42,917 nt of DNA, taken from positions 1 through 42,917 of the forward strand of contig JBJXFP010000094.1 in the NCBI GenBank assembly GCA_046155615.1. Direction: 5' to 3'. Below are positions 42,559 through 42,917 of the stretch, piece by piece. Position numbers and translations under genes: made by a program. Numbering within the stretch: position 1 is the stretch's first letter; every line of letters starts with the position of its first letter. Origin of the DNA: JANNVZ01 sp046155615 (GTDB taxonomy: Bacteria > Bacteroidota > Bacteroidia > Flavobacteriales_D > Sanyastnellaceae). A model generated the notes under the pieces. That model was not told the origin of the DNA. It saw only the letters and a list, made by a program, of their open reading frames with translations, and made no database searches.

Positions 42559-42917
42559 ATGTTCAGTAAAAACATTTACATATATATGTATGCAGGAGCG
42601 TTGTCATTGGCAACGCTTTTTTTATTTCAAGGCTGCGCAACGCACAACAGAAGCTATGACAATGTGTTCTGCTACAACGAGAGCAATGGTATCACCTCAC
42701 TCGATCCAGCATTCAGCCGCGACCTGGAAGTGATGTGGGCTACCAATCAACTTTTTGATGGATTGGTGGAACTTGACAGTGCAATGAATCCCATACCATG
42801 CATTGCCAAGAGCTGGCGTATTTCTGAAAATGGCTTGCATTATCAATTCATAATTCGTCAAAATGTGCTCTTTCACCCCAGTCCTCTATTTGCTGATAGT
42901 GCAGGCAGGCAGGTTGT
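42559..42917 (+). CDS. Peptide/nickel-type ABC substrate-binding lipoprotein (cut by window edge)
   Basis: About 119 codons from ATG 42559 to the right edge. The signal sequence ends in a lipobox (LFLFQGC). The mature start FCYNESNGITSLDPAFSRDL and WATNQLFDGLVELDSAMNPI, followed by CIAKSWRISENGLHYQFIIR, is the classic opening of SBP_bac_5 proteins (OppA/DppA family), which bind oligopeptides or related solutes for import. The C-terminal part and the permease genes lie outside the window. Confidence 0.85.
   Translation, partial: MFSKNIYIYMYAGALSLATLFLFQGCATHNRSYDNVFCYNESNGITSLDPAFSRDLEVMWATNQLFDGLVELDSAMNPIPCIAKSWRISENGLHYQFIIRQNVLFHPSPLFADSAGRQV

Overview
The window looks like chromosomal DNA of a Bacteroidota bacterium, most like the Chitinophagales/Sphingobacteriales-type lineages; the genus cannot be fixed from this alone. 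Signs are: two secreted proteins ending in type IX secretion (T9SS) sorting domains; a short (289 aa) primary sigma factor; several promoters of the Bacteroidota type (TTG/TTTG, 17-20 nt, TAnnTTTG); A-rich rather than GGAGG-type ribosome sites; a three-gene SurA-like cluster; and a menaquinone pathway. Most of the window is housekeeping sequence with tight operons (many ATGA or TGATG overlaps) and strand switches every few genes.

Layout. 1-1105: the end of a secreted protein cut by the window edge, then about 790 bp without a credible gene that holds a hairpin-rich stretch and an 11-unit, indel-free 21-bp repeat. 1106-4856: MazG-like NTP pyrophosphohydrolase, tRNA-Ala(GGC), and a cdsA-psd-UMF1 transporter operon for phospholipid synthesis. 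4931-8662: membrane protein, menC, menE and rdgB as one overlapping operon. 8666-10348: FecCD/BtuCD-type metal-chelate or cobalamin importer. 10490-14148: rpoD, then rpsO-pnp. 14293-15768: guaB. 15774-17925: two small membrane proteins and a T9SS-exported CotH-family protein. 18056-23470: three SurA/parvulin-like periplasmic folding factors and a MoxR ATPase. 23539-25414: a PKD-repeat T9SS protein and a 790-bp gene-free stretch with three tandem hairpin cassettes and an orphan terminator. 25415-32928: orphan HPt protein, galE, and an exopolysaccharide operon (Wza, Wzc tyrosine kinase, RfbC, WecA-like transferase, lytic transglycosylase). 33024-34933: CoA-binding protein, GNAT, MltG. 34961-39365: two hybrid histidine kinases. 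39433-42917: DUF2279 protein, a dodecin fused to a histone-H1-like tail, a secreted endonuclease/phosphatase-fold lipoprotein, a MORN-like secreted protein and the start of a peptide-binding lipoprotein.

The genes link into a few themes: envelope construction (phospholipids, exopolysaccharide, outer-membrane protein folding, murein-cleaving enzymes), respiration (menaquinone), and phosphorelay signalling (two hybrid kinases without output domains plus a free HPt protein 9 kb away). The most unusual items are the dodecin/H1-tail fusion, the 21-bp phased repeat, and the three hairpin cassettes downstream of the HPt gene. No CRISPR array, transposase, integrase or rRNA was found.
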